Shown: piece after piece, positions 24,703-34,396 of the stretch
Layout: each line of letters starts with the position of its first letter
Position numbering within the stretch: position 1 is the first letter of the stretch
Assembly: GCF_040566695.1 (NCBI RefSeq)
Contig: NZ_JBEXAE010000002.1
Location: 496,001 to 560,000, forward strand
DNA length: 64,000 nt
Reading direction: 5' to 3'
Source of the DNA: Sediminicola arcticus
Lineage (GTDB): Bacteria; Bacteroidota; Bacteroidia; Flavobacteriales; Flavobacteriaceae
Notes under the pieces: model-generated
What the model was told of the DNA's origin: nothing
Databases searched by the model: none
Seen by the model: only the letters and a program-made list of their open reading frames with translations
Program-made: the position numbers and the translations under genes

Positions 24703-26910
24703 TTAAATTCTGCTTACTTTGTCGATCCCCTTAAGCTGCTTTAAATTTTCAATTAATTTTTTGAGAATGCTGTTGTTTTTCACCACTACTGTTATTTTTC
24801 CTGAAAACGTGCCACCATCCGTACTAAAATTAAGATTCCGCATGTTTACGTGCATGTTGTCTGATATAATCTCAGTGACATCACTAACCAATCCAAGGTC
24901 ATCTATACCCGTGAGCTGAATTTCTGCCGTAAATTCCTCTTGGCTGCTGTCTATCCATTTGGCACTAATAATCCTGTAGGCATAATTGGACTGAAGGGCA
25001 ATGGCATTGGGGCAATTTTTTTTGTGCACCTTGATACCTTCATTAACACTGACAAAACCAAAAACATCATCTCCAGGGATTGGGTTACAGCATTGAGAAA
25101 GTTTATAGGTTAATTTTTCTTCTTCTTTACCAAATACTAGTATATCATATTTGGAGGTGATTTCGTCCTTGTTGATATCCTCTGGAACATGGTGCCTTCT
25201 AATCTTGTTTTTAAAGAAACTGATAAAGGCATTACTGTAGGAGGATGCGAAATCCTTCAGCATTTGATTATCGATGGCACCAATTCCTACTCTGTAAAAA
25301 AGATCCAAACTTGTTTTTAACTTAAAAAAGATGACCATTTTATTAATGGTGTCCTCGTTCAGGGATATTTTTTGTGATTTAAGTTTTCTTCTAAGTACTT
25401 CCTTGCCATCTAAAGCTATTGTTTTCTTTTCTTCCTTAAGGGAAGATTTTATTTTGGCTCTTGCACGTGCTGTTGTAGCATAATCTAACCAACTTTGATT
25501 TGGTTTTGCTTGTTCTGAGGTTATAACCTCTACTTGGTCTCCACTATGCAACGTGGTGTTTAGTGGCACTAATTTTCCGTTTACCTTTGCCCCACGAGTT
25601 TTCATTCCTACCTCTGTGTGTATATTAAAAGCAAAATCTAAAGGGGTGGCACCTTTGGGAAGCGATTTTAATTCTCCTTTCGGTGTGAACACAAAAATTT
25701 CTTTGGAATAGAGGTTTAATTTAAACTCCTCCACAAAATCAACAGCATTGGCGTTGGCATTTTCAAGGGCTTCCTGTAATCTATTCAGCCACATTTCTAG
25801 CCCCTGTTCCCTTTGGTCCCCATGCTTGTACTTAAAATGGGCAGCATAGCCTTTTTCTGCAATCTCATGCATCCTTTCACTGCGGATTTGCACTTCTACC
25901 CATTTTCCCTTTGGTCCCATTACGGTAATGTGTAAGGCTTCATAACCCGTAGACTTAGGGGAGGATATCCAATCCCGTAAACGTACTGGATTGGGGGTGA
26001 AATGATCCGTAACTATGGAATAGATTTTCCATGCTAAAAATTTCTCGTTCTGACGATCGGACTTATAGATGATCCTAATGGCAAATTTGTCATAGATTTC
26101 ATCAAAAGGGATATTTTGCATCTTCATTTTCCGACGGATGGAAAAGATAGATTTCATCCGTCCTTTTATAAGGTAGTTTAGCCCTTCCTTATCTAAGGAG
26201 TTACTAATAACCCCAGAAAATGCATCTATATAAGCTATCTGTTCGTCTTTAGTCTCTTCAATTTTTCCAAGGACATCATTGTAAACTTCTGGTTCTGTAT
26301 ATTTGAGACTGAGGTCCTCAAGTTCAGTTTTTATATTATAAAGGCCTATCCTGTGGGCTAATGGAGCGTAAATATATAGGGTCTCCGAAGCAATTTTGAC
26401 TTGTTTATCCTCAGGCATGGAATCCATGGTGAGCATATTGTGGTATCGGTCCGCAATTTTTATGATGATTACTCTTATATCATCATTCAAAGTGAGCAAC
26501 ATTTTTCTGAAGTTCTCCGCTTGTTGAGAGATATTCATGTCCTTTTTAAGGTGGGCAATTTTTGTAAGCCCATCTACAATACGAGCAACTGTTTCCCCGA
26601 AAAGACGCTCAATATCTGCTAAGGTGTAGGAAGTGTCTTCCACTACATCGTGCAGCAAGGCAGAAGCAATCGAAACGGCATCTAAGCCAATTTCGGATGC
26701 TATTATTTTTGCAACGGCAATAGGATGAAAAATATAAGCCTCTCCAGATTTTCTCCGTTGTTCTTTATGGGCGTCAACGGCCACATCAAATGCAGAACGT
26801 ATTAATTTTTTATCTTCAACAGATAGGTTCTGATAGCTTATGCGCAATAACTCCTTGTATTGCTTGGCAATTTGCTTATTTTCTTTTTCAATAGCAGCTT
26901 CCGTCATCAT
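24703..26910 (-). CDS. Bifunctional (p)ppGpp synthetase/hydrolase (RelA/SpoT homologue)
   Basis: A 735-residue long RSH enzyme. Domains in order: HD hydrolase (about 45-195; H62 in YIFHPIAVA and HDVVED at 87-92), synthetase (about 250-370; IYDKFAIRIIY, SPKSTGYEALH, VEVQIRSERMHEIAEKG), TGS (about 405-465; VFTPKGELKSLPKGATPLDFA), helical/zinc-finger region with LSQCCNPIPGDD, and C-terminal ACT (about 660-735). Both catalytic halves keep their key residues, so it should both make and break the alarmone and is likely the main stringent-response enzyme here. The HD motif HDVVEDT is intact, unlike RelA of gammaproteobacteria. Upstream of the Fur-like gene by 41 bases. Confidence 0.94.
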   Translation of the reverse strand: MMTEAAIEKENKQIAKQYKELLRISYQNLSVEDKKLIRSAFDVAVDAHKEQRRKSGEAYIFHPIAVAKIIASEIGLDAVSIASALLHDVVEDTSYTLADIERLFGETVARIVDGLTKIAHLKKDMNISQQAENFRKMLLTLNDDIRVIIIKIADRYHNMLTMDSMPEDKQVKIASETLYIYAPLAHRIGLYNIKTELEDLSLKYTEPEVYNDVLGKIEETKDEQIAYIDAFSGVISNSLDKEGLNYLIKGRMKSIFSIRRKMKMQNIPFDEIYDKFAIRIIYKSDRQNEKFLAWKIYSIVTDHFTPNPVRLRDWISSPKSTGYEALHITVMGPKGKWVEVQIRSERMHEIAEKGYAAHFKYKHGDQREQGLEMWLNRLQEALENANANAVDFVEEFKLNLYSKEIFVFTPKGELKSLPKGATPLDFAFNIHTEVGMKTRGAKVNGKLVPLNTTLHSGDQVEVITSEQAKPNQSWLDYATTARARAKIKSSLKEEKKTIALDGKEVLRRKLKSQKISLNEDTINKMVIFFKLKTSLDLFYRVGIGAIDNQMLKDFASSYSNAFISFFKNKIRRHHVPEDINKDEITSKYDILVFGKEEEKLTYKLSQCCNPIPGDDVFGFVSVNEGIKVHKKNCPNAIALQSNYAYRIISAKWIDSSQEEFTAEIQLTGIDDLGLVSDVTEIISDNMHVNMRNLNFSTDGGTFSGKITVVVKNNSILKKLIENLKQLKGIDKVSRI

Positions 26911-26951
26911 ATTTTAAAAATAAGACAAACTTTAATAGCAAGCAACAAAAT

Positions 26952-28184
26952 TTATTCCTTTAAATTCCTAATTCTGGAGATCAAAGGAGGGTGTGAATAG
27001 TGCATAAACACATAAGCTGGATGGGGGGTAAGGTTACTTAAGCTATTTTTGGATAGCTTTTTTAGAGAGGAGACCAAAGGCATGGCTGCGAAGGTGTCCT
27101 TAGCATAATTGTCTGCCTCATATTCAAACTTTCTTGATAGATAATTCATGATCAATCCCGTAATTTCAGAAATAGGACTGTATAATATTCCAAACCCAAT
27201 CAATGCGGCATGGAAACTTGGTTGGGATACACCAATTGCTAAAGATACCTGTGGATTGTTAATAAAAATGGAAAGTATAAATAAGGTAATTCCAGTTAAC
27301 ATAAGGGAGGCAAAAAGATTAAAAATGATATGTTTTCTTTTGTAATGACCTACCTCATGGGCCAATACGGCTACAATCTCGTCCTCGTCCAAATCATTAA
27401 TCAATGTATCATAGAGTGTTACTCTTTTTTGTTTTCCAAATCCAGAGAAGTAAGCGTTCGCTTTTGTGGATCTCTTGGATCCATCTATCACAAATATATT
27501 TTTAAGTTCAAATCCTACATTCTTGGCATAGGTTTCTAATTTTTCTTTCAAAGTGCCATCTTCTAAAGGGGTCTGTTTATTGAATAAGGGAACAATCAGT
27601 TTGCTATAGAACATGTTCATGAAAATGGAAAACAAGGCTATTACCCCCCAAGTGTATATCCAGAAACTGGTTCCTGCCCATTGAAAGAACCAAATGACTA
27701 ACGCCAAGATACCACCTCCAAGGATAATGGTCATTAACCATCCTTTTAGCTTATCAAGGAAAAATAATTTTCTGGTACTCTTATTAAACCCAAATTTTTC
27801 CTCGATTACAAAGGTATGATAGTATGAAAGGGGGGTAGATAAAAGATCGCTCCCTATCATGATAATTCCAAAGAAAACCAATGCAATGATAATAGGGTTT
27901 TCAGAAATACCCCTAGCCATAGAATCAATCCATTCGAATCCTCCAAAAATCAGGAATCCAATAGAGAGTAAAAATGAAAACGTAGAGGTAATCATCCCAA
28001 ATTTATAATTGGTTTTTTTGTATCGCTGGGATTTTTCGTATTCGGAGGCTTCAAAAACGTCGTTTAATTCTGAGGGTACCGGATCTTGATATCTCTTTGA
28101 ATTTAGATAATCCAAAATTGTTTCCAATAAGAATTGAATGCTTAAAATGGTAATGATGGTATAAAATAAAATACTACTGTTCAT
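26952..28184 (-). CDS. M48 metalloprotease (Ste24/CAAX-protease-like)
   Basis: A 410-residue integral membrane zinc protease with seven or so helices (first at about 5-25, then 62-82, 98-115, 148-170, 178-195, and two after 285). Zinc site: HEVGH (276-280), with the third ligand in KFEYEADNYA (about 355). The N-terminal half before the active site matches Ste24/CAAX prenyl-protease architecture rather than HtpX. Bacterial Ste24-like enzymes probably do membrane-protein quality control, since CAAX prenylation is absent. Single-copy housekeeping gene upstream of rel/spoT by 41 bases. Confidence 0.93.
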   Translation of the reverse strand: MNSSILFYTIITILSIQFLLETILDYLNSKRYQDPVPSELNDVFEASEYEKSQRYKKTNYKFGMITSTFSFLLSIGFLIFGGFEWIDSMARGISENPIIIALVFFGIIMIGSDLLSTPLSYYHTFVIEEKFGFNKSTRKLFFLDKLKGWLMTIILGGGILALVIWFFQWAGTSFWIYTWGVIALFSIFMNMFYSKLIVPLFNKQTPLEDGTLKEKLETYAKNVGFELKNIFVIDGSKRSTKANAYFSGFGKQKRVTLYDTLINDLDEDEIVAVLAHEVGHYKRKHIIFNLFASLMLTGITLFILSIFINNPQVSLAIGVSQPSFHAALIGFGILYSPISEITGLIMNYLSRKFEYEADNYAKDTFAAMPLVSSLKKLSKNSLSNLTPHPAYVFMHYSHPPLISRIRNLKE

Positions 28185-28264
28185 TTAATTGGGTTTTGGA
28201 GGAAATTTGAGGCAGGGTTGCTTGGGCTATTTTGTAAAATGTCCTACTTCCTTAAAATTAACTA

Positions 28265-29074
28265 TTAGGAATCCCTTTGTCTTTTTGCTTCAAATATAAC
28301 TATTGCCGCTGAGACCGATACATTCATAGAGTCTATTTCACCTTCCATCGGGATAATGATGTTTTTGGTAGCATTTTCGAGCCATTCAGACGATAATCCA
28401 GTAGCTTCTGTTCCCACTACTATGGCTGAGGCTTCAGTATATTTCACGGTAGTGTATTTTTCTGAAGCGGTGAGGGCAGCGCAATAGATGGCAATATTAT
28501 TTGACTTGAGAAACTCAACAACTTCCTCAGTAGAGCCTACGCCAATTTGATTGGTAAAAACACAGCCAATACTAGATCGAATGATATTTGGATTGTAAAG
28601 ATCCCCTTTGGGGTTTGCAATAATGACCGCATCTAAATTGGCTGCATCTGCAGTACGCAACAAAGCACCAATGTTCCCTGGTTTTTCGGGGGCTTCCGCT
28701 ACCAGTATCAGTGGTTTTTTATTGCTGAACTTAAGTGAATCTAAGGAATGTAATTTTGATTTAGCAATAGCCACAACCCCTTCCGTAGTTTCACGGTAGG
28801 CCAATTTTTGATAAATGTCTTTAGAAATTTCAATTATAACCTTATGGTCTATCTCTTGTCCTAAAAGGCCTAATACCTCTTCCTTAGCAATAATATCGGC
28901 ATAAAAGAAAACTGTTTCAAGTTCATAATTGCCTTTTACGGCCAGTTGTAGTTCCCTAACTCCTTCCAATACAAAACAGCCGATTTTTTTACGCTCACGG
29001 GATTTTTCCTTAAGCGTTAATGCTTTCTTGATCATAGGGTTTTGTAAACTGCTGATGTACTTGTATTCTGCCAT
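28265..29074 (-). CDS. SpoU/TrmH-family RNA 2'-O-methyltransferase
   Basis: A 269-residue enzyme that uses S-adenosylmethionine to methylate a ribose 2'-OH in tRNA or rRNA. It has an N-terminal L30e-like RNA-binding domain (about 1-95, SSLQNPMIKKALTLKEKSRERKKIG) and a C-terminal knotted SPOUT domain (about 110-265) with motif 1 (EKPGNIGALLRTADAA), motif 2 (VVGTEATGLS) and motif 3 (IPMEGEIDSMNVSVSAA). The catalytic Arg is in the LLRTAD segment. The exact target nucleotide cannot be told; relatives include RlmB-like and TsnR-like proteins. A -7 box lies 5 bases before its ATG. Confidence 0.92.
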   Translation of the reverse strand: MAEYKYISSLQNPMIKKALTLKEKSRERKKIGCFVLEGVRELQLAVKGNYELETVFFYADIIAKEEVLGLLGQEIDHKVIIEISKDIYQKLAYRETTEGVVAIAKSKLHSLDSLKFSNKKPLILVAEAPEKPGNIGALLRTADAANLDAVIIANPKGDLYNPNIIRSSIGCVFTNQIGVGSTEEVVEFLKSNNIAIYCAALTASEKYTTVKYTEASAIVVGTEATGLSSEWLENATKNIIIPMEGEIDSMNVSVSAAIVIFEAKRQRDS

Positions 29075-29079
29075 TGGTA

Positions 29080-29087
29080 CAAAAATA
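29080..29087 (-). promoter_or_regulatory. Candidate -7 promoter box of the SpoU methyltransferase gene
   Basis: Minus strand reads TATTTTTG and ends 5 bases before the ATG at 29074, predicting transcription start at the start codon. Confidence 0.4.
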
Positions 29088-29150
29088 ATCTAATCCCGTA
29101 AACTAACACCTCCGCTTACGACAAATTGTAAAATACAAAATTAAGACAGC

Positions 29151-29963
29151 ATGAAATACGCAGTACTGGTGACGCTCTTTATAGGTTTAGTATCCTGTAA
29201 GGAAGCGAAAAAAGAGCAAACCGTTATGGAGGTTGAAGAAATAACTGAAGTGAAGCAGATAGATCTTAGCACTTATCCCCAAGGTCTGGTGAAAATTTTT
29301 GATGCCCATGGCGGACTACAAAATTGGAAAAATAAAAAAAGCTTAGCATATGATATTCCTAAGCCTGGAAATACAGAAACTCATACCACGAACCTATATT
29401 CCAGAATGGATAAAGTAGAAAGCCCTGATTTTTCTATGGGATTTGATGGAGAACAGGTTTGGTTATTGGATACTAATAATTCGTACAAAGGCGACCCCGT
29501 TTTCTATCATAATTTGATGTTTTATTTTTACGCTATGCCGTTTGTGCTGGCCGATGATGGAATTGTTTACGGTAGTGCAGAAGATGTATTGTTTGAGGGT
29601 AAAACCTATCCAGGAATTAGTATTTCTTACAATCCAGGGGTTGGAACCTCTTATAAGGATGAATATTACATCCATTATGATCCTGAGACTTTGCAAATGG
29701 CTTGGTTGGGGTACACGGTAAGTTATAGAAGTGGGGAAAGGTCCGATAATGTAAAATGGATTAGATATGATGACTGGATGAAAGTGTCCGATGTTGTTTT
29801 GCCAAAATCCATGTCCTGGTATTCGTATGATGGTAGGACTATGAAAGAAAGTCAGAATAGGGTTCCCTTTGAAAATGTTATCTTGAGTGAAACAGCAAAA
29901 TCCGATTCTTTCTTTGAAAAGACTCCTCAAGCAAATTTTGTGGAAGGAAAGATCCAAAAATAG
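29151..29963 (+). CDS. DUF6503 family lipoprotein
   Basis: A 270-residue periplasmic lipoprotein: MKYAVLVTLFIGLVSCK gives a lipobox with Cys16. The mature part contains IFDAHGGLQNWKNKKSLAYDI near the start, followed by beta-rich sequence with many aromatic residues (WLLDTNNSYKG, YYIHYDPETLQMAWLGYTV, VVLPKSMSWYSYDGR), matching the flavobacterial DUF6503 family, whose fold resembles lipoprotein carriers of the LolA/outer-membrane type. Function unknown. Divergent from the methyltransferase gene and convergent with the amidohydrolase pair, with a shared terminator. Confidence 0.8.
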   Translation: MKYAVLVTLFIGLVSCKEAKKEQTVMEVEEITEVKQIDLSTYPQGLVKIFDAHGGLQNWKNKKSLAYDIPKPGNTETHTTNLYSRMDKVESPDFSMGFDGEQVWLLDTNNSYKGDPVFYHNLMFYFYAMPFVLADDGIVYGSAEDVLFEGKTYPGISISYNPGVGTSYKDEYYIHYDPETLQMAWLGYTVSYRSGERSDNVKWIRYDDWMKVSDVVLPKSMSWYSYDGRTMKESQNRVPFENVILSETAKSDSFFEKTPQANFVEGKIQK

Positions 29964-29980
29964 CGCTTGCCCAATAAAAG

Positions 29981-30020
29981 AAAATCCCTGTAAACAAGAA
30001 CACTTGTCTACAGGGATTTT
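29981..30020 (+). terminator. Bidirectional terminator
   Basis: AAAATCCCTGTAAACAAG pairs with CTTGTCTACAGGGATTTT (one internal mismatch region) around a 4-base loop. The flanking A and T runs let it stop transcription from both the DUF6503 gene (+) and the amidohydrolase genes (-). Confidence 0.88.
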
Positions 30021-30039
30021 TAATTGATAAAGGAAGGGG

Positions 30040-31332
30040 TTATTTTCCGTTATATTTTCCCATATATCGTTTCCATAATTCTGTTTGGTGCGTTTCCAAT
30101 GATAACATGCGTCCGTCTATAAAGGCATGGCTCAGTTTATTGGTGCGCATGTCTAAAGCATCACCTTCAGAAATAAAGAGGGTAGCACTCTTGCCTATTG
30201 TCAAAGTACCGTAATTATCATCTATTCCCAGAATTTTTGCTGTATTAGAAGAGATAAGGGCTAATGCCTTTTCTTTGTCCAATCCTTGTCCTGCCACTTG
30301 CCCGGCATAAAAGGGTAGATTCCGAGCCTGGAAATTAGCTGCGTCAATATTTTGAATTCCAACTAATAGGCCAGCATCGGTTAATAATTTTGGCAATTTG
30401 TAAGGGAGATCGTAATCATCATCGTCCAAGCTTGGAAGACCATGAGGCAGGTTGACCAATATGGGAACATTGTGTTCTTTTAAAAGGTCGGTAATCTTTA
30501 AGGCGTTGTAACCTCCAACAATAACAACATTTTTGATTCCCCAATTCTTAAGATTAGTAACTGCATCAATCATTTCTTTTTCACCATTGGCGTAAACGAA
30601 CATTCTTTGAGATCCACTAAAAACCCCTTTCATAGCATCAAAAACTGGATTTTTTTCATTGGTGGTTCCTTTATTGTATGCAGAAGAATTCTGGACAAAA
30701 ACCTCAATGTCACTTACGTCTTTTGTATAATCTTTGTTCGGTTGTAAGCCTCTAGATTCTCCTTCCCACCAGCGTCCTCTTCTAAAGGTGCTTGGCCAGT
30801 TTAAATGTATTCCGTCGTCTGTCTTAACCGCGGCATCTTCCCAGTTCCATGCATCGAACTGAACAATGGAAGAGGTCCCTGATATTCTGCCTCCTTTTGG
30901 AGATATTTGCCCCAATAAAACGCCATTGGGACGCATGCTTTCTATAACTTTAGACTCGGCATTGTAAGCAATTAAACTGCGCACATGGGGTATCATTTCA
31001 CCAATTTCATCTTGGTCGTCACTGGCCCTAACTGCATCTACCTCTACAAGTCCCAAAGAGGAACAAGGCGTTATGAATCCAGGATAAATGTGTTTGCCAC
31101 TGGCATTTATTACAGTCCCTTTTGTTGGTGTATCAGCACCGCCTAATGCAGTAATTTTACCATTTTCAAAAACCAAGGTACTGTTTTCCATCACTGTACC
31201 ATCCCCAATATGGGCTGTGGCACCTGTTATGGTTATTGCTTCATTTTGTGGAGAAGCAGGAGTCTGCTGTCCAAGGACAAGAGAACTTGCCATTGCCAAA
31301 AGGAGTAAGGGTAAATATGTTTTTATTTTCAT
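30040..31332 (-). CDS. Amidohydrolase-fold secreted protein lacking the HxH motif
   Basis: A 430-residue exported protein (signal peptide ending ...SSLVLGQQ, about residue 21) with the composite amidohydrolase/imidazolonepropionase-like fold: N-terminal beta-sandwich (AITITGATAHIGDGTVMENSTLVFENGKI in part), TIM-like barrel and C-terminal ALALISSNTAKILGIDDNYGTLTIGKSATLFIS. Where active relatives have GxxDxHxH after the first barrel strand, this has HIYPGFITPCSSLGL, with no metal-binding His pair. It is therefore probably not a metal hydrolase by itself. It lies 29 bases after the 983-residue relative; the pair may act together as a complex. Confidence 0.85.
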   Translation of the reverse strand: MKIKTYLPLLLLAMASSLVLGQQTPASPQNEAITITGATAHIGDGTVMENSTLVFENGKITALGGADTPTKGTVINASGKHIYPGFITPCSSLGLVEVDAVRASDDQDEIGEMIPHVRSLIAYNAESKVIESMRPNGVLLGQISPKGGRISGTSSIVQFDAWNWEDAAVKTDDGIHLNWPSTFRRGRWWEGESRGLQPNKDYTKDVSDIEVFVQNSSAYNKGTTNEKNPVFDAMKGVFSGSQRMFVYANGEKEMIDAVTNLKNWGIKNVVIVGGYNALKITDLLKEHNVPILVNLPHGLPSLDDDDYDLPYKLPKLLTDAGLLVGIQNIDAANFQARNLPFYAGQVAGQGLDKEKALALISSNTAKILGIDDNYGTLTIGKSATLFISEGDALDMRTNKLSHAFIDGRMLSLETHQTELWKRYMGKYNGK

Positions 31333-31361
31333 TTCTTTTATCTTTAAGTTTTAGACTTTTA

Positions 31362-34313
31362 TTATAAGCTATCACAGTGAAGTAGTCTATTTTCTTTTTT
31401 TACAGGAGTTTGAGTTGCACTACCCCCGTCTTTTTCTTTCAACATCATATTGATCAATGTATTGCGTTCTTGATCTATTGATTGTCTCAGTTGCTTGTCT
31501 TTTTCCAAATCAAAATATACAGCTCCATCAATGATTGTCTTTTCCGCTTTTGCGTAAATAGACAATGGACTGTTGTTCCATAAGACTACATCAGCATCCT
31601 TGCCTTCTTTGATACTACCAACACGGTCATCTATGTGTAATAATTTAGCAGGATTAATGGTGACGGTTTTCCAAGCCTCCAATTCAGTCATGCCGCCGTA
31701 TTTTACAGTTTTAGCAGCTTCTTGGTTTAGTCTTCTGGACATTTCTGCGTCATCACTGTTTATGGCAACGGTTACTCCTTGGCTGTGCATGATGGCTGCA
31801 TTATAAGGGATAGCATCATTTACTTCAAATTTATAAGCCCACCAATCGCTAAAGGTAGAGGCTCCTGCTCCATGTTCCGCCATCTTATCGGCAACCTTAT
31901 ACCCTTCAAGGATATGTGTAAAGGTATTGACCCTAAATCCAAATTTATCGGCAACCTTCATTAACATATTTATTTCGCTTTGTACATAAGAATGACAGCT
32001 AATAAAACGCTCTCCATTTAAGATTTCAGCAATGACTTCCATTTCCTCATCATAACGAAATGGCTGACCGCTTTTCTTTTTAGCATCGTATTCCTTTCCT
32101 CTTTGGAAATAGTCCATAAATACCTGCTCAACCCCCATTCTGGTTTGTGGAAAACGATTAAAACTTCCCCAATTGGATTGTTTTACATTTTCACCCAAAG
32201 CAAACTTTATAAATTTTGGGGAATTGCTATAAATCATCTTATCTGCAGTTTCTCCCCATTTAAGTTTTATTATTGCCGAGCGACCTCCAATAGGGTTTGC
32301 AGAACCGTGTAGTATTTGAATAGAAGTGACCCCACCTGCAAGGTCTCTATAAATACCAACATCCTCTGAGTCCACAACGTCCTCCATCTTCACCTCTGCA
32401 GAAGAATTCTGTCCTCCTTCATTTACTGCAAGAGCGGCGATATGACTGTGTTCATCAATAACACCAGCAGTAAGGTACTTTCCGGTAGCGTCTATTACCT
32501 TAGCCCCACTGGAACTTAGATCTTTTCCGATCTTAGAAATTTTTCCATTCTTTATAAGTACATCAGTATTTTCCAATATCCCAGCGTCTTCGCTAGTCCA
32601 TACCGTAGCATTTTTAAACAACATGGTTTCTTGTACCGGTTTAGAGGCATAACCATGACCAACGTTAGGATAGGTAACTGGAACCACTACACGTGCTTCC
32701 TTGTCTTTCTTCTCCTCCTTTTTCTCGGTAAAGGCTTTTGTTTTCAGGGCGTTAAAGGAAGACTCATCTCCATTTGGTAGCACAAGGCGACCATTTATAT
32801 TATCAGAAGAAGGAACTACCAGGGCAGTCATTCTATAAATTTTTTCACCTTTATCTGTGTTGAAGCTAAGATCCAACCAGTTATCGTCAAAACTGATTTT
32901 TGACTTCAATTTAACGGTGTCTTGGGTGATTTCTGATTTTGGTTTGTTGACCTCTCCTGAAATGGCCACCTTGTAGGTAACGCCACCAATGGCTAGGTCA
33001 TAATCTCCACGGATATCTTTTTGATCCTTGCTGTTTACAATATTTTTTGTTCCCTGTACCCAGTTTTCATAAAGTGTGGTGCCCTTGTCAAAAATATCTC
33101 CTGAGGTAATCAAGAAGTTGGCATAGCTTCCTGGATTGAGGGATCCAATGCTGCTTGATTTACCTAAAATACTTGCTGGCACTGTGGTTAATGCTTCTAG
33201 TGCCTTTGTTTTTGAAAGTCCATTTTCTATGGCCTGCATCAATTTATCTTTAAAAGCAGCTGGAGATTTTAAATCGTGTAGTGTCAAGGAGAATGAAACG
33301 CCATTAGCTTCCATTATTTTGGGATTGGCAGGAGCTTGGTTCCAATATCTCATATCTTCCAATGTAACATAGGACGCTTGGTAAGGGTTAGAGACATCAT
33401 AGGCATCCGGGAAATTTAATGGTAAAATAAATTTAGCGTTGGTGCCCTTTATTTCATTAATGCTCTCGTATTCGTTTCCTCCTCCTAGGATGACATACTG
33501 TATGTTGTTGGCATCCCCAATTTTATCAGCCCTTAAGGCATTTCCTTTGTCCTTTGCCTCAAAAATGGATATTAGCCCCTTGTTTTTGTTCAAGGCTTCC
33601 AAAGAAAGATCCTTGGTTTTGGAGTTGCCTTTACTATACCAATCGGCATCGCTGTACATTTGTCTCAATAGAGCCATTGCTCCCATTAATGACCCAGGGT
33701 AGGACTGGGTTTTGGCTACGCTCTTATCAAAAGAGAAATATTGTGCAGAAGCATCATCCAAGATTCTATCGGCATCATTGCCACCTCCATTTAAGGCTAC
33801 TAGTATTCCCGCTCCGCGAGCAATACCATCTTGAATGTGGGAGTTAACCACCCCAAAGCCTGCATCACGTATTTCCTTGGCTTTTTTATCATCGTACTTG
33901 AAGACCGAAATTGCTTTATTTTCAGGCATAACATGGTCATTCCAATAGTAACCTTCCCTAGATGGCTCATATTCTCCGCTTCTTCCACCTCCACTGGCTC
34001 TTTTTGGTTTTTCAACTCCAAAATCGGAATAGATATCTATAAATGAAGGATAGATCGATTTTCCATTTAAGTCAATAATTATTGTGCTTTTTGGTAAGGT
34101 TACCGTTTTACTTGCCTGTACTACCTTACCATTTTGGATTAGTAATGTACCACCATCGATAATCTGTGTTGGGGTTACATAAATTTTTGCATTGGTAAAT
34201 GCCGTGTAGTTGTTGTTTGTTGTTTTTACGCCATCATTTTTAGGAAAATAATCTTGTGCAAACAAAGTTGTGCTCGACCATAATATGGTCAAGACTAGAA
34301 GTCGCATTTTCAT
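31362..34313 (-). CDS. Large two-module amidohydrolase-family protein, secreted
   Basis: A 983-residue exported protein (signal peptide to about residue 20, ...TTLFAQ) with two amidohydrolase modules in tandem. Module 1 (about 35-430) has SIYPSFIDIYSDFGV where the HxH metal motif is expected and so looks catalytically dead. Module 2 (about 565-960) is complete: DEHSHIA (H622, H624), ISCHSYVQSE, TFTHILEG and AINSDDAEMS supply the usual His/His/His/His/Asp ligands of imidazolonepropionase-like enzymes. A linker of about 130 residues joins them. Probably a periplasmic peptidase/amidase or similar hydrolase; substrate unknown. Cotranscribed with the 430-residue relative that also lacks HxH. An ATG two codons in is an alternative start. 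Confidence 0.88.
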   Translation of the reverse strand: MKMRLLVLTILWSSTTLFAQDYFPKNDGVKTTNNNYTAFTNAKIYVTPTQIIDGGTLLIQNGKVVQASKTVTLPKSTIIIDLNGKSIYPSFIDIYSDFGVEKPKRASGGGRSGEYEPSREGYYWNDHVMPENKAISVFKYDDKKAKEIRDAGFGVVNSHIQDGIARGAGILVALNGGGNDADRILDDASAQYFSFDKSVAKTQSYPGSLMGAMALLRQMYSDADWYSKGNSKTKDLSLEALNKNKGLISIFEAKDKGNALRADKIGDANNIQYVILGGGNEYESINEIKGTNAKFILPLNFPDAYDVSNPYQASYVTLEDMRYWNQAPANPKIMEANGVSFSLTLHDLKSPAAFKDKLMQAIENGLSKTKALEALTTVPASILGKSSSIGSLNPGSYANFLITSGDIFDKGTTLYENWVQGTKNIVNSKDQKDIRGDYDLAIGGVTYKVAISGEVNKPKSEITQDTVKLKSKISFDDNWLDLSFNTDKGEKIYRMTALVVPSSDNINGRLVLPNGDESSFNALKTKAFTEKKEEKKDKEARVVVPVTYPNVGHGYASKPVQETMLFKNATVWTSEDAGILENTDVLIKNGKISKIGKDLSSSGAKVIDATGKYLTAGVIDEHSHIAALAVNEGGQNSSAEVKMEDVVDSEDVGIYRDLAGGVTSIQILHGSANPIGGRSAIIKLKWGETADKMIYSNSPKFIKFALGENVKQSNWGSFNRFPQTRMGVEQVFMDYFQRGKEYDAKKKSGQPFRYDEEMEVIAEILNGERFISCHSYVQSEINMLMKVADKFGFRVNTFTHILEGYKVADKMAEHGAGASTFSDWWAYKFEVNDAIPYNAAIMHSQGVTVAINSDDAEMSRRLNQEAAKTVKYGGMTELEAWKTVTINPAKLLHIDDRVGSIKEGKDADVVLWNNSPLSIYAKAEKTIIDGAVYFDLEKDKQLRQSIDQERNTLINMMLKEKDGGSATQTPVKKENRLLHCDSL

Positions 34314-34396
34314 TTTTATATAGGTGTTTTTAAATTAGTCTCTTTAAAGGTAGAATTCTTAAGATTCTTTTAACGCCTATTCACTTTTCTTTAACA

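Noticed and set aside
29463..29957. 164-codon minus-strand frame opposite the DUF6503 gene
   Set aside because: Composition typical of an antisense frame; the plus-strand gene has a lipobox and family match.
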